Origin: an uncultured Serinicoccus sp.
Lineage (GTDB): Bacteria; Actinomycetota; Actinomycetes; Actinomycetales; Dermatophilaceae
Length of the DNA: 64,000 bases
Reading direction: 5' to 3'
NCBI RefSeq assembly: GCF_947500995.1
Contig: NZ_CANMUA010000001.1
Location: forward strand, 124,001 to 188,000
Shown: positions 53,754-62,657 of the stretch, in pieces
How the letters are laid out: each line of letters starts with the position of its first letter
Numbering within the stretch: position 1 is the stretch's first letter
Notes under the pieces: generated by a model
What the model was told of the DNA's origin: nothing
Seen by the model: the letters and a program-made list of their open reading frames with translations, nothing else
Databases searched by the model: none
Position numbers and translations under genes: made by a program

Positions 53754-53760
53754 TAGGCTA
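53754..53760. promoter_or_regulatory. overlapping bidirectional -10 shared by secA and the triple-GNAT gene
   Basis: TAGGCTA reads TAGGCT on the plus strand (53754-53759) and TAGCCT on the minus strand (53760-53755). Plus transcription would start at ATG 53767 and minus transcription at GTG 53748, each six or seven bases from its hexamer. The two start codons are only 19 bp apart. Confidence 0.65.
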
Positions 53761-53766
53761 ACGGGC

Positions 53767-55530
53767 ATGGCTGAGGATGCCGCATCGAGCGTGGGGCCGG
53801 TGCGCCAGCAGGAGGGGTGGCGGATCGTCCCGCCGCACGAGGGGCACGTCGCGCTGCTGCTGGACCTGGGGGCTGACGAGGAGGCGCGCCGGTGGGGCGA
53901 CGCCGTCCCCGTCCGGGACCCGGGGGCGGCACGGGCCTGGGTGGCGGTCGCCCGCGACGGGTGGGCAGCCCGGCACCGCTGGGCTCCGCGGCGCTGGGCC
54001 GTGGAGGGGTCCGCCGGGGCGGCCACCGGGGCGGGTGCGGATCGCGGATGGCGTCCGGTCGGCGTGGTGGAGTACCGCCCGGACGGCCACGGGGGCGCCG
54101 AGGTCGGGTATGCCGTCCACCCGGACCACCGCGGCCAGGGGGTCGCCACGCGGGCGCTCGGTCTCGCGCTGGACCACGCCTTCGAGGAGGACGACGTGGT
54201 CCTGGCGCGCTGGCGTGCCGAGGTCGGCCACCGGGCCTCCCGGCGGGTCGCCTGGCGGCTGGGCTTCTCCGTGCCGGTGCACGTCCGGGGCCTGCTGCCG
54301 GGGTGGGACCAGGACACCGCACCCCGCGACGGGTGGATGGCGACGTTGCACCGGGACGACCCGCGGGAGCCGGCATACCCGTGGCGGGAGATCCCGGTGC
54401 TGGCCGAGCAGGACGGTGACGTCCGGCTGCGTCCCTGGCGGGCGGACGCCGACGACACCGCGGCCCTGATGTCGGTCGACGACGTGGCCCGGCAGTTCGT
54501 CGGCCCGGTCCTGCCGGGGTCCGGCGAGGAGGCCGTGCGGGCCTGGACCAGGGCCCGGCTCGAGTCGGCCCTGCTCGGGCACGGCCTCACCTGGTGCATC
54601 GCCGACGCGCGCTCCGACGTGGCGCTCGGCGGCATCTCCCTCTTCGACCTGCTGGACCCCTTCGCCCACGGGTGCGCCGAGGTGGGCTACTGGCTCCTCC
54701 CCGCCGGTCGCGGGAGGGGGGCCGTGACCCAGGCGTTGCGCCTGGTCACCCGGTATGCCGCGGCCGAGCTCGGCGTGCACCGGGTCGCCGCCCAGACCGA
54801 CGAGCGCAACGAGGCCTCGCACCGCGCGCTCCTGCGCGCGGGCTTCCGGTGGACGGTCACCGAGCCCCAGTCGTGCGTCTACTGCGCCGGGGGTGAGAGG
54901 CACGGCACCGCCCGGTTCGCGCTGCTCGGCGACGACGGGGCCGGGTCACCGGGAGTCCCGGCACCGCTCCCGACGCTGCGTGCCGACCCCCTGGTGCTGC
55001 GCCCGTGGCGCACCGGCGACGAGGACCGGATCGTCGAGGCGGTGACCGATCCGCTCAGCCGGCGATACCTGCCGCAGCTGCCCGACCCCTACGGCCAGCC
55101 GGATGCTGCGACCTTCGTCCAGGCCTGCGCCGAGGCCGCCGAGCGCGGCGAGCGGCGCACCTGGGCGGTGGCGGACGCGGCCGACGACCGGGTGCTGGGC
55201 GCGGTCAGTCTCACCCAGGCGTCCGCCTCGGGGCCGCCCGGGGAGATCGGCTACTGGGCCCACCCGGACGCCCGCGGCCGCGGCGTGACCACGGCCGCGG
55301 TGAGAGCGGTCGTCCGGTACGCCCTGGCGCCGGGGGCCGAGCAGGGTCTGGGCCTGCGGCGGGTCTGGGTGCAGGCGGCGGGCAGCAACCTGGCCAGCCA
55401 GCGCGTCGCGGTCGCGGCGGGGCTGCGCGAGGTGGGACGGGACCGTCAGGCCGAGGTCCTGGGCGACGGCACGGTCGAGGACCTGGTGCGGTTCGACCTC
55501 CTGGCGCAGGAGGTGCCTGCCCCGGGGTGA
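53767..55530 (+). CDS. triple-domain GNAT acetyltransferase
   Basis: 587 residues made of three GNAT domains in a row. Each has a recognisable acetyl-CoA loop: AEVGYAVHPDHRGQGVATRA (about residue 113), AEVGYWLLPAGRGRGAVTQA (about 303) and EIGYWAHPDARGRGVTTAAV (about 495). Domains 2 and 3 look like RimJ/RimL-type (VRLRPWR, LVLRPWRTGDED starts). One or two GNAT domains are common in this family, three are rare. The substrate is unknown. It is transcribed from a promoter that overlaps the secA promoter. Confidence 0.88.
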   Translation: MAEDAASSVGPVRQQEGWRIVPPHEGHVALLLDLGADEEARRWGDAVPVRDPGAARAWVAVARDGWAARHRWAPRRWAVEGSAGAATGAGADRGWRPVGVVEYRPDGHGGAEVGYAVHPDHRGQGVATRALGLALDHAFEEDDVVLARWRAEVGHRASRRVAWRLGFSVPVHVRGLLPGWDQDTAPRDGWMATLHRDDPREPAYPWREIPVLAEQDGDVRLRPWRADADDTAALMSVDDVARQFVGPVLPGSGEEAVRAWTRARLESALLGHGLTWCIADARSDVALGGISLFDLLDPFAHGCAEVGYWLLPAGRGRGAVTQALRLVTRYAAAELGVHRVAAQTDERNEASHRALLRAGFRWTVTEPQSCVYCAGGERHGTARFALLGDDGAGSPGVPAPLPTLRADPLVLRPWRTGDEDRIVEAVTDPLSRRYLPQLPDPYGQPDAATFVQACAEAAERGERRTWAVADAADDRVLGAVSLTQASASGPPGEIGYWAHPDARGRGVTTAAVRAVVRYALAPGAEQGLGLRRVWVQAAGSNLASQRVAVAAGLREVGRDRQAEVLGDGTVEDLVRFDLLAQEVPAPG

Positions 55531-55564
55531 GCGCGCGCGCCGGGCCGGCGGGCTGGCGACGATC

Positions 55565-56779
55565 TCAGGTCGGCAGGTCGACCCTTCCCAGGCCCAGCCA
55601 GCCGGCCATCGTCTCGAGCTCGGCGACCAGCCGGGGAGCCGCGTGGGCCACGTCGGTGCCCTGCTCCCAGTGGACGGCCCGGGACCGCAGCACCCCCGCC
55701 TCCCGGTCCGCCTTGAGGTCGACCCGCCCGACGAGGTGCTCGTCGAGAAGGAAGGGCAGGACGTAGTAGCCGTGCACCCGTTGCGGCGCAGGGACGTAGA
55801 TCTCCAGGCGGTAGCGGAAGTCCCAGAGCTGCTCCACCCGCTCGCGCTGCCAGACCAGGGAGTCGAACGGGCTCAGCAGCGCGCAACCCTCGACCCGGCG
55901 GGGTCGTCGGGCCCGGGGATCCAGCCACACCGGCCGGTCCCAGCCGTGGACGCGCACCCGCTCGGCCCGGCCCTGCGCCTCGAGCCTTGCGAGGGCCGCC
56001 GTCACGACCGGTCCACGCACCCGGAAGTAGTCGGCCAGGCAGCGCATGCTGCCCAGCCCGTGCGCCCGCAGCGCGACGGCCAGCAGCTCCACCACCGACT
56101 CCAGCTCGTCGGGCGCGTCCGGCTCACCGGGTGCACGACGCAGGACGTCCGGGGGCAGCACCTGCGTGGTGCAGGCATACCGCCGCTCGAACTGGCTGGT
56201 GCGCGCGGCGCTGGTGAGCTCGCCGGTCGCGAAGAGCGACTCCAGGGAGGTCTTGACCGCCGACCAGTTCCACCCCCAGTGGTCGTTGCGGCGCGTCGCG
56301 CCGTGCGGCAGGTGGACCTCGACCTCGCGGGCGGTGAGCGGCCCGTGCTCCGCCACCACCTCGCCGACCGCCTCCAGCAGTCCGGGATGCTCCTCGCGCA
56401 GCTGCCCACGACGCGCGAGCACGCGGGGACGCCGCATCCGGAAGCCGAGCAGGGGCCAGGTCGCCAGCGGGACGAGGGACGCCTCGTGCGCCCAGACCTC
56501 GACCATGCGGCGGCCGGCGCGGGCGCGGCCGCGCACCCCGGCGCCGTCCCGCATGCGGTCCAGGGACGCCGTGTCGTAGGCGCCGAGGCGGGAGAAGAAC
56601 GGCAGGTACTGGCTGCGGGCGAGGACGTTGACGCTGTCGATCTGGACGACACCGAGGCGGTCCAGGACGCCGGTGAGCTGGCGGGTGCCGGGACCCTCGG
56701 GGCGGGCCCGGCCGAAGCCCTGGGCGGCGAGCGCGACACGGCGGGCCTGCGCCGGGGTGAGGGTCAGCACGGGGACCAC
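55565..56779 (-). CDS. YcaQ/AlkX-family winged-helix DNA glycosylase
   Basis: 404 residues of the HTH_42 family. The signature QIDSVNVLARSQYLPFFSRLG near the N-terminus includes the Q-x-D catalytic motif of YcaQ. WAHEASLVPLATWPLL and the C-terminal LLDEHLVGRVDLKADR are also conserved. YcaQ unhooks interstrand crosslinks and removes bulky adducts. The start is taken at GTG 56779; GTG 56770 is equally possible. It lies between hpf and the GNAT gene, so the usual hpf-secA neighbourhood is interrupted here. Confidence 0.88.
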   Translation of the reverse strand: MVPVLTLTPAQARRVALAAQGFGRARPEGPGTRQLTGVLDRLGVVQIDSVNVLARSQYLPFFSRLGAYDTASLDRMRDGAGVRGRARAGRRMVEVWAHEASLVPLATWPLLGFRMRRPRVLARRGQLREEHPGLLEAVGEVVAEHGPLTAREVEVHLPHGATRRNDHWGWNWSAVKTSLESLFATGELTSAARTSQFERRYACTTQVLPPDVLRRAPGEPDAPDELESVVELLAVALRAHGLGSMRCLADYFRVRGPVVTAALARLEAQGRAERVRVHGWDRPVWLDPRARRPRRVEGCALLSPFDSLVWQRERVEQLWDFRYRLEIYVPAPQRVHGYYVLPFLLDEHLVGRVDLKADREAGVLRSRAVHWEQGTDVAHAAPRLVAELETMAGWLGLGRVDLPT

Positions 56780-56870
56780 CCTGCCAGTGCCCTCCGACGC
56801 ACCGGCCCCGGGGCCACCGCAGGCGGGTGGTCCCCGGGGCCGGTCCGTCGGACCCGTGCGGGCCCCGGGC

Positions 56871-57593
56871 TCAGGAGGCGACCGCCTGGGCCCGCTCTCC
56901 CGTGCCGTGCTGCGGCTGGACCGCGTGCTCGTCGCCGTCGGTGTCGCCGTCGGCGTCGACGGCGTCCAGGCGCAGCACGCCGTAGGACCAGCCGCGGCGG
57001 CGGTAGACCACGCTCGGCCGGTCGGTGTCCGCGTCGTGGAAGAGGAAGAACTCGTGGCCGACCAGCTCCATCTGGGACAGCGCCTCCCCCACGGTCATGG
57101 GTGGCGACGCGTGCACCTTCTCGCGGATCTCGATGGGGCTGTTGCCGCGCGTCTGCAGGGCCTCGTCGACGGCCTCCTCGGGGCTGCGCGCGGCCGCGTG
57201 CTCACGGTCGTCGTCCTGGTCCGCGAGCGGGTCGGTGGGCAGTCCGAAGGTCGCCTCGGCGACGGAGGGGAGACGGTGCTTGCCGGTGTGGGAGACCCGC
57301 CGCTTGTCACCGAGCCGTCGCAGCCGCTCGGCCAGCTTGCCCATGGCGAGGTCCAGCGCGGCGTACTCCTCGTCCGCGGCGGCCTCGGCCCGGACCACGG
57401 TCCGGTGGACGTAGCAGGTGATCTCGCAGCGCTCGGCCTCCTTGGCCTGGCGCGGGTTGGTCTCGCGGGTCAGCACCACCTCGGTGCGACGGACCCGGGG
57501 GGCCAGCTGCGGGACCTTGTCCAGCTTGTCCTCGATGTGGCGGCGGAAGCGCTCGGGCACGTCTCTCTTGCGACCAGTCACGCTGAGTTCCAT
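56871..57593 (-). CDS. hpf: long-form ribosome hibernation promoting factor
   Basis: 240 residues. The N-terminal HPF/YfiA domain (about 1-105: ELSVTGRKRDVPERFRRHIE) is joined by an acidic linker to a C-terminal dimerisation domain (about 175-225: MTVGEALSQMELVGHEFFLF). Long HPF pairs 70S ribosomes into inactive 100S dimers in stationary phase. GGAGG lies seven bases before ATG 57593. The tail after the dimerisation domain is unusually long and Asp/Gly-rich. A -10 TAGTGT (57709-57704) would give a leader of about 100 nt. Confidence 0.96.
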   Translation of the reverse strand: MELSVTGRKRDVPERFRRHIEDKLDKVPQLAPRVRRTEVVLTRETNPRQAKEAERCEITCYVHRTVVRAEAAADEEYAALDLAMGKLAERLRRLGDKRRVSHTGKHRLPSVAEATFGLPTDPLADQDDDREHAAARSPEEAVDEALQTRGNSPIEIREKVHASPPMTVGEALSQMELVGHEFFLFHDADTDRPSVVYRRRGWSYGVLRLDAVDADGDTDGDEHAVQPQHGTGERAQAVAS

Positions 57594-57706
57594 CAATAAC
57601 CTCCATGCAAGACGGTGTGGTTCGGGGTATGGCGTCGGCGACGGCGCCTGCTCTCGACCGGCCTCACCCCCTCACGTCTGCTCGCGAGGTGCTCCATGAA
57701 CCCACA

Positions 57707-58456
57707 CTAGTCCGGCTCCCCCGTGCGCGATAGGGCAGGCTCGGAGTCGGCGCGCCCGCGGCGGGCGGTCGCCGCCACGGTGGCCGCGACCACCCTTCCG
57801 GCCCCTGCCTGGCGCAGCGCGCGAGCACACTCGGCGAGCGTCGCGCCGGTGGTGACGACGTCGTCCACGACGACGCACGGCACGCCCGCGAGAGCACCGA
57901 CCAGCCCGGGGCGCACCCGGACGGCGCCGCCGAGGTTCGCCGCCCGCTGCCCGGCCGACAACCCGGCCTGGTCGGCGACGGCCCGGGTGAGGACGAGGGC
58001 CGGGACCACGGCACGCCGCGTCCCGGCCGCGACGACGGCGAGCTCGCGCACCGGGCAGCGACCCCGGGAGCGGGTGCTGGCCGCGGCCGACGGGGCGGGG
58101 AGCACGGCGACCGGGCGGCCGGCCCGGAGGGCGTCCCGGTGCTCCGGGGAGCCCGCGACGGCGGCTGCGACCGCCCCCCGCAGCACGTCGCCGAGGGCCC
58201 CCGTGAGGTCCACCCGGTCCTGCTCCTTCCAGGCGACGACGAGGGCGGGCAGGACGCCCTGGTAGGCCGGGCCCGACCAGGTGGGCGGGAAGCCGGGCGG
58301 GCATGGTGTGGGGCGCCAGGGGCGGGGCCCCGTCGCGTGCAGCTGGCCCAGGCAGTCAGGGCACAGACGGTGCCCCGAGCGCCCGCAGCCGGCGCACCCC
58401 GCCGGGGCGACCAGCTCCAGCAGGGCGCGCAGGTCCTCCCCCGGCCGCCACGGCAT
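57707..58456 (-). CDS. ComF-family phosphoribosyltransferase-like protein
   Basis: 249 residues. An N-terminal zinc-ribbon (CAGCGRSGHRLCPDC) is followed by a phosphoribosyltransferase domain with the PRPP motif VVVDDVVTTGATLAE. ComF assists DNA uptake in naturally competent bacteria, and comEC/comEA are present in this same window about 48 kb away. ATG 58456 lies inside a GGTATGCC octamer; the frame extends to GTG 58522 without a ribosome binding site. Order lpqB-comF-hpf is as in M. tuberculosis. Confidence 0.9.
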   Translation of the reverse strand: MPWRPGEDLRALLELVAPAGCAGCGRSGHRLCPDCLGQLHATGPRPWRPTPCPPGFPPTWSGPAYQGVLPALVVAWKEQDRVDLTGALGDVLRGAVAAAVAGSPEHRDALRAGRPVAVLPAPSAAASTRSRGRCPVRELAVVAAGTRRAVVPALVLTRAVADQAGLSAGQRAANLGGAVRVRPGLVGALAGVPCVVVDDVVTTGATLAECARALRQAGAGRVVAATVAATARRGRADSEPALSRTGEPD

Positions 58457-58531
58457 ACCCCAGGATCGCACCCTCGGACCCGACGTGCGGCTGTCCACAC
58501 CGATGCCGAGCGCGTCCGGCACCGACGCGCC

Positions 58532-60310
58532 TCAGCCGCCCGGGACGACCACCTGGTCCCCGTTGCGGACCGGCTGCCAGCCCCGTTGCCCCTCGGGGAC
58601 GTAGACCCCGCCGTCCTGCGTGCGGGCGATGACGTCCACCCCCGTGACCCGGGGCACGGGGGTGGCGTCGACCAGGCCGGGGAGCTCGCCCAGGGGCTCC
58701 AGCCACCCGCCGAGCGCGAGCCGGAAGGCCTGCGGCTCGAGGTCGTCCTGACGCTGCCCGACGACGACGAGCTCGCCCGCCGCGCTCCAGTGCGCGGCCG
58801 AGACGTCACGCAGCGTCGTCGCGACCGGCAACGGGGTGGTGAGCTCGCGGGGGCGACCCGCGGAGTCCCGGACGATGCCGCTGACCAGCAGGCGGCCGAC
58901 CGTCGGCTCCTCGGTCTCCTCGGTCGTCGTCGGACCCACGACCAGCGCGGCCCTGCTGCCGTCGGGGGAGATCGACATCGCCTCGACCCGGTCCTCGTCC
59001 TCCAGCCAGTCGGCCTCCACCGGACGTGCCACGGCGTCGAGCTGCGCGGCGTCGACCACCCAGACCCGGGGGGTCTGGGTGCTGCGGTGCACCCCGCCGA
59101 CCCAGAAGGCGCCCTGGGGGTCCACCGCCGGGGCGGTGAGCCCGTCGCCGATGCCCTCGTTGGTGTGCACCCGCTCCCCCCGCCAGCGACGGAAGGCGGT
59201 GCCGTCGACCGAGACCGCGGCCAGGTCGTCGAGCCGGTCGGTCGCCGCCAGGCCGGTCCAGCGCAGCTCCACCTGCGGCAGCGCCACGTCGTCGGGGACG
59301 TCGAGGTCGCGCAGGGCGTACTGGGAGGGGTCCACCAGGATGAGATCCTCACCGACCCGCAGCAGCACCTCCGAGACCTGCCGGTCCACCTCGGCGTAGG
59401 GCAGCTCGGTGGCGGCCGCGATGGGACCCTCGGCGCCGTCCAGCCGCAGGGGCTGACCGGACGCCTGCACCTCCACCCCGGCCACCGAGCTCAGCCCGAG
59501 CAGGCTGTGCGCCAGCTGGCTGCTGAGCCCCTCGGCACGCGTCTCGTCCTGGGCCAGCGTCGCGCCCTGCAGGTTGACCGTGGCGACCAGGGTGGAGGGG
59601 TCGACGGGGACGGCCGGCGTCGCGAGCCGGACGGACTCGTTGGCGGCGGTGCTGACCGCCCCCTCCAGGTAGGCGGGCAGGGGTGCCAGCTGGGCGCGGG
59701 TGACCGCCGTGGGCAGGCCCTCGCTGTCGGCCAGCCACCGCAGCTCGGGGACGAAGACGTCCTCCTGCGTGTTGAGGTAGGACAGCACCGTCGGGCGGAA
59801 GACCCGCTCGAAGGCGGTGTCGGAGAGCCACAGGCCGGCGTCGTCCGGGAAGGTGCTGATGCGCGGCTCGCCGTCCACCTCGGTGAGGCCGAAGGTCTGC
59901 GTCGAGGACTGCGGGGCCTGCTCGGTGAGCCGCCCGTCGGCGTCCACCCGGCCCACCACGTCCAGCTCGACGCTCACCTCGTCCTCGGAGAGCAGGGTGA
60001 GCTCGGCGTCGCCCTCGTAGATCAGGACCGTGGCGGTCGGCACCCAGCTGCTGGCCAACTCGGAGGCGAGGTAGGAACGGGACACGTCGTCGTCCCCGGC
60101 GAAGCCCTCGCTCGCCCGCAGGAACCCCTCGACGACCTCGATGGGGCCGGCACCGGGCCGGGCGGGGGGCAGCAGACGGTCGACCTCGCGCTCGGACTGC
60201 TGGGAGACCGGCAGGCCGGCCCGCGGTGCGGAGCTGGTCGGGAGCTGCCCCGAGCAGCCGGTGGTGAGGAGCGCGGTGGCGGCGAGCACCGCGACCAGGG
60301 GGGTCCGCAT
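58532..60310 (-). CDS. lpqB: LpqB lipoprotein of the MtrAB system
   Basis: 592 residues. The lipoprotein signal peptide has lipobox L-T-T-G-C near residue 19. A GerMN domain (about 40-280) is followed by a beta-propeller (SISPDGSRAALVVG, SAAHWSAAGELVVVG). LpqB interacts with the extracellular part of MtrB and tunes its activity. The ATG overlaps the mtrB stop by one base (TGATG), indicating coupled translation. Confidence 0.95.
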   Translation of the reverse strand: MRTPLVAVLAATALLTTGCSGQLPTSSAPRAGLPVSQQSEREVDRLLPPARPGAGPIEVVEGFLRASEGFAGDDDVSRSYLASELASSWVPTATVLIYEGDAELTLLSEDEVSVELDVVGRVDADGRLTEQAPQSSTQTFGLTEVDGEPRISTFPDDAGLWLSDTAFERVFRPTVLSYLNTQEDVFVPELRWLADSEGLPTAVTRAQLAPLPAYLEGAVSTAANESVRLATPAVPVDPSTLVATVNLQGATLAQDETRAEGLSSQLAHSLLGLSSVAGVEVQASGQPLRLDGAEGPIAAATELPYAEVDRQVSEVLLRVGEDLILVDPSQYALRDLDVPDDVALPQVELRWTGLAATDRLDDLAAVSVDGTAFRRWRGERVHTNEGIGDGLTAPAVDPQGAFWVGGVHRSTQTPRVWVVDAAQLDAVARPVEADWLEDEDRVEAMSISPDGSRAALVVGPTTTEETEEPTVGRLLVSGIVRDSAGRPRELTTPLPVATTLRDVSAAHWSAAGELVVVGQRQDDLEPQAFRLALGGWLEPLGELPGLVDATPVPRVTGVDVIARTQDGGVYVPEGQRGWQPVRNGDQVVVPGG

Positions 60311-61977
60311 CAGTCGTCCTCTCTCGTGGCCAGCGCCAGCACGACGGGGGGCACCTCGGCGTCCCGGGCGGCGGTGGCGCCACCGACGGGCCCCGGCCCG
60401 GAGGGCACCTCCGGCGGCTCGTCGGCGATGACGTGGGTATGGGCGCGGGGCAGCAGCAGGCGGAAGCAGGCGCCCTCGCCGGGCCGGCTGCCGACCTGCA
60501 ACCACCCTCCGTGGACGCGGGCGTCCTCCTGGGCGATCGCCAGGCCGAGCCCGGTGCCGCCGGTGGTGCGGGTGCGGGCGGGGTCGGCCCGCCAGAACCG
60601 GTCGAAGACCTGGTCGCGCTGCTCCTCGGTCAGCCCGATGCCGTGGTCGCGCACGCTGATCGAGACCACCTGGGGGTTGGTGGCCACGGTGACGTCCACC
60701 GGCAGCCCCTCGCCGTGCTCGACCGCGTTGGTCAGCAGGTTGCGCAGGATGCGGGAGACCCGGCGACCGTCCATGCAGACCTCGACCCGCTCGCTGGGCA
60801 CGTGCACCCGCAGCACCGTGCCCACCTTGTCGGCGAGGGTCTGCACCCCCTGCACCGCGGCGAGGACCGCGGGCAGGATGTCCTCCTCGTGGCGCTCCAC
60901 GGTGGCGGCACCGGAGTCGAAGCGGCTGATCTCCAGCAGCTCGGCGAGCAGCTCCTCGAACCGGTCCATCTCCTGGTCGAGCAGCTCGGCGGACCGGGCG
61001 ACCGGCGCCGCGAAGTCCTCCCGCGAGGCGTGCAGCACGTCGCCGGCCATCCGCATGGTCGTCAGCGGGGTGCGCAGCTCGTGCGAGACGTCGGAGACGA
61101 AGCGCTGCTGCAGCTGGGACAGCGAGCGCAGCTCGCGGATCTGGTGCTGGATGGAGTCGGCCATGGTGTTGAAGGAGGTCGCGAGCTGGGCGATCTCGTC
61201 GTTGCCCACGACGGGCAGCCGCTCGTCGAGGTGCCCCTGCGCCACCTCCTGGGACGCCTTGGCGACCTCCTCCACCGGCCGGGTCACCATGCGCGTCGCC
61301 AGCAGCGCCAGCCCCACAGCGAGGGCGAGCAGGCCCAGCCCGCCCAGGAGGAAGAGCTGCCGGACGAGGTCGAGGGTCTCCTGCTCGCGCAGCAGCGGGT
61401 AGACGAGGACGAGGTCGTACGGCCCCGCGCGCAGCAACGACACCCGGGAGCCCACCACGACGGCCGCCGTGCTCTCCTGCCCCTCCCCGAGCGACATCGG
61501 CACCACCATGACCTGCTGGTTGGCCGGGTCCTGCGCGATCGCCTCCTGCAGCGCGGCGGGGACGTCCTCGGCGGAGACCCCGGTGGACATGCGCTCCACC
61601 ACGCCGCTGGTGTTGCCGAGGGCCGGGAGCAGCAGGGCCCGGCGCCCGTCCGCGGCCGACGGACCGCTCATCGACTGGATCTGCTCCTCGGCCAGCCCCC
61701 GCAGGCCGCTGTCGTCCCGGCGGTCCGTGGAGTCGAACGCCCGCTGGGCGGTGGCGACCTGCTGGGAGGCGTCCCGCTCCGCGCTGTCCACGGCCTGCTC
61801 CACCAGGCCCCGGGAGACCTGCTGGTAGAGCAGGGTGCCGAGCAGGACGGCCAGCAGGGTGCCCACCAGGACCGTCGAGGTGATGACGCGCGCCCGCAAC
61901 GAGCCCCGCCACCAGGTCAGCACGCGCCGCCCGGTGGCGAACGGGTCAGGGGTGTCCGGCCTTGTATCCGACGCCAC
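60310..61977 (-). CDS. mtrB: MtrB sensor histidine kinase
   Basis: 555 residues. Two membrane segments (about 31-52 and 187-210) flank an extracellular domain. HAMP (ATRMVTRPVEEVAKAS), HisKA with H299 (VSDVSHELRTPLTTMRM) and HATPase (NLLTNAVEHGEG, DHGIGL, GGTGLGLAI) follow. It phosphorylates MtrA to control cell division and wall remodelling genes. GTG 61977 lies within the end of mtrA (32 bp overlap). Confidence 0.96.
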   Translation of the reverse strand: MASDTRPDTPDPFATGRRVLTWWRGSLRARVITSTVLVGTLLAVLLGTLLYQQVSRGLVEQAVDSAERDASQQVATAQRAFDSTDRRDDSGLRGLAEEQIQSMSGPSAADGRRALLLPALGNTSGVVERMSTGVSAEDVPAALQEAIAQDPANQQVMVVPMSLGEGQESTAAVVVGSRVSLLRAGPYDLVLVYPLLREQETLDLVRQLFLLGGLGLLALAVGLALLATRMVTRPVEEVAKASQEVAQGHLDERLPVVGNDEIAQLATSFNTMADSIQHQIRELRSLSQLQQRFVSDVSHELRTPLTTMRMAGDVLHASREDFAAPVARSAELLDQEMDRFEELLAELLEISRFDSGAATVERHEEDILPAVLAAVQGVQTLADKVGTVLRVHVPSERVEVCMDGRRVSRILRNLLTNAVEHGEGLPVDVTVATNPQVVSISVRDHGIGLTEEQRDQVFDRFWRADPARTRTTGGTGLGLAIAQEDARVHGGWLQVGSRPGEGACFRLLLPRAHTHVIADEPPEVPSGPGPVGGATAARDAEVPPVVLALATREDD

Positions 61978-62623
61978 GCACCGTCACCACGATCTGGGGG
62001 TTCTCCGGGTCCTTCTCGATCTTGCTCCGCAGCCGCTGGACGTGCACGTTGACCAGCCGGGTGTCCCCCGCGTGGCGGTAGCCCCAGACCTGCTCGAGCA
62101 GCGACTCCCGGTCGAAGACCTGGGTGGGCTTGCTCGCCAGCGCCACGAGCAGGTCGAACTCGAGCGGGGTGAGCGGGATCTGCTCGCCGGCCCGGGTGAC
62201 CTCGTGCCCGGCGACGTCGATCTGGACGTCACCCACCTGCAGCCGGGTGTCGTCGCCGGACTCGGTGCGGCGCAGCCGCGCCCGGATCCGGGCCAGCAGC
62301 TCCTGCGGCTTGAACGGCTTGACGACGTAGTCGTCCGCACCGGCCTCCAGACCCAGGACGACGTCCTTGGTGTCCGTGCGGGCGGTGAGCATGACGACCG
62401 GGATCCCGGACTCCGCCCGCAGCTCACGGCATACCTCGATCCCGTCCTTGGACGGCAGCATGACGTCCAGGAGGACGAGGTCGGGACGGAACTCGCGGAA
62501 CATCGGCATCGCCCGTCCCCCGTCGGCGCAGCTGGCGACCTCGTAGCCCTCCTTGCGCAGCACGATGCCCAGCATCTCGGCCAGGGCCTGGTCGTCGTCG
62601 ACCACGAGTACTCGAGCGCTCAC
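61946..62623 (-). CDS. mtrA: MtrA response regulator
   Basis: 225 residues. The receiver domain has D9/D10 acidic pair, phospho-acceptor D53 (LVLLDVMLP), T and K103-type lysine in VVKPF, and an OmpR-type winged helix (LTPLEFDLLVALASKP, VNVHVQRLRSKIE). It is an essential actinobacterial regulator of division and replication genes. AGGAGG lies before GTG 62623. It follows sahH by 34 bp on the same strand; the tmk gene found between them in M. tuberculosis is absent here. Confidence 0.97.
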   Translation of the reverse strand: MSARVLVVDDDQALAEMLGIVLRKEGYEVASCADGGRAMPMFREFRPDLVLLDVMLPSKDGIEVCRELRAESGIPVVMLTARTDTKDVVLGLEAGADDYVVKPFKPQELLARIRARLRRTESGDDTRLQVGDVQIDVAGHEVTRAGEQIPLTPLEFDLLVALASKPTQVFDRESLLEQVWGYRHAGDTRLVNVHVQRLRSKIEKDPENPQIVVTVRGVGYKAGHP

Positions 62624-62657
62624 GGGTTCCTCCTGCGTCTGTGCCCCTGCACCAGCA

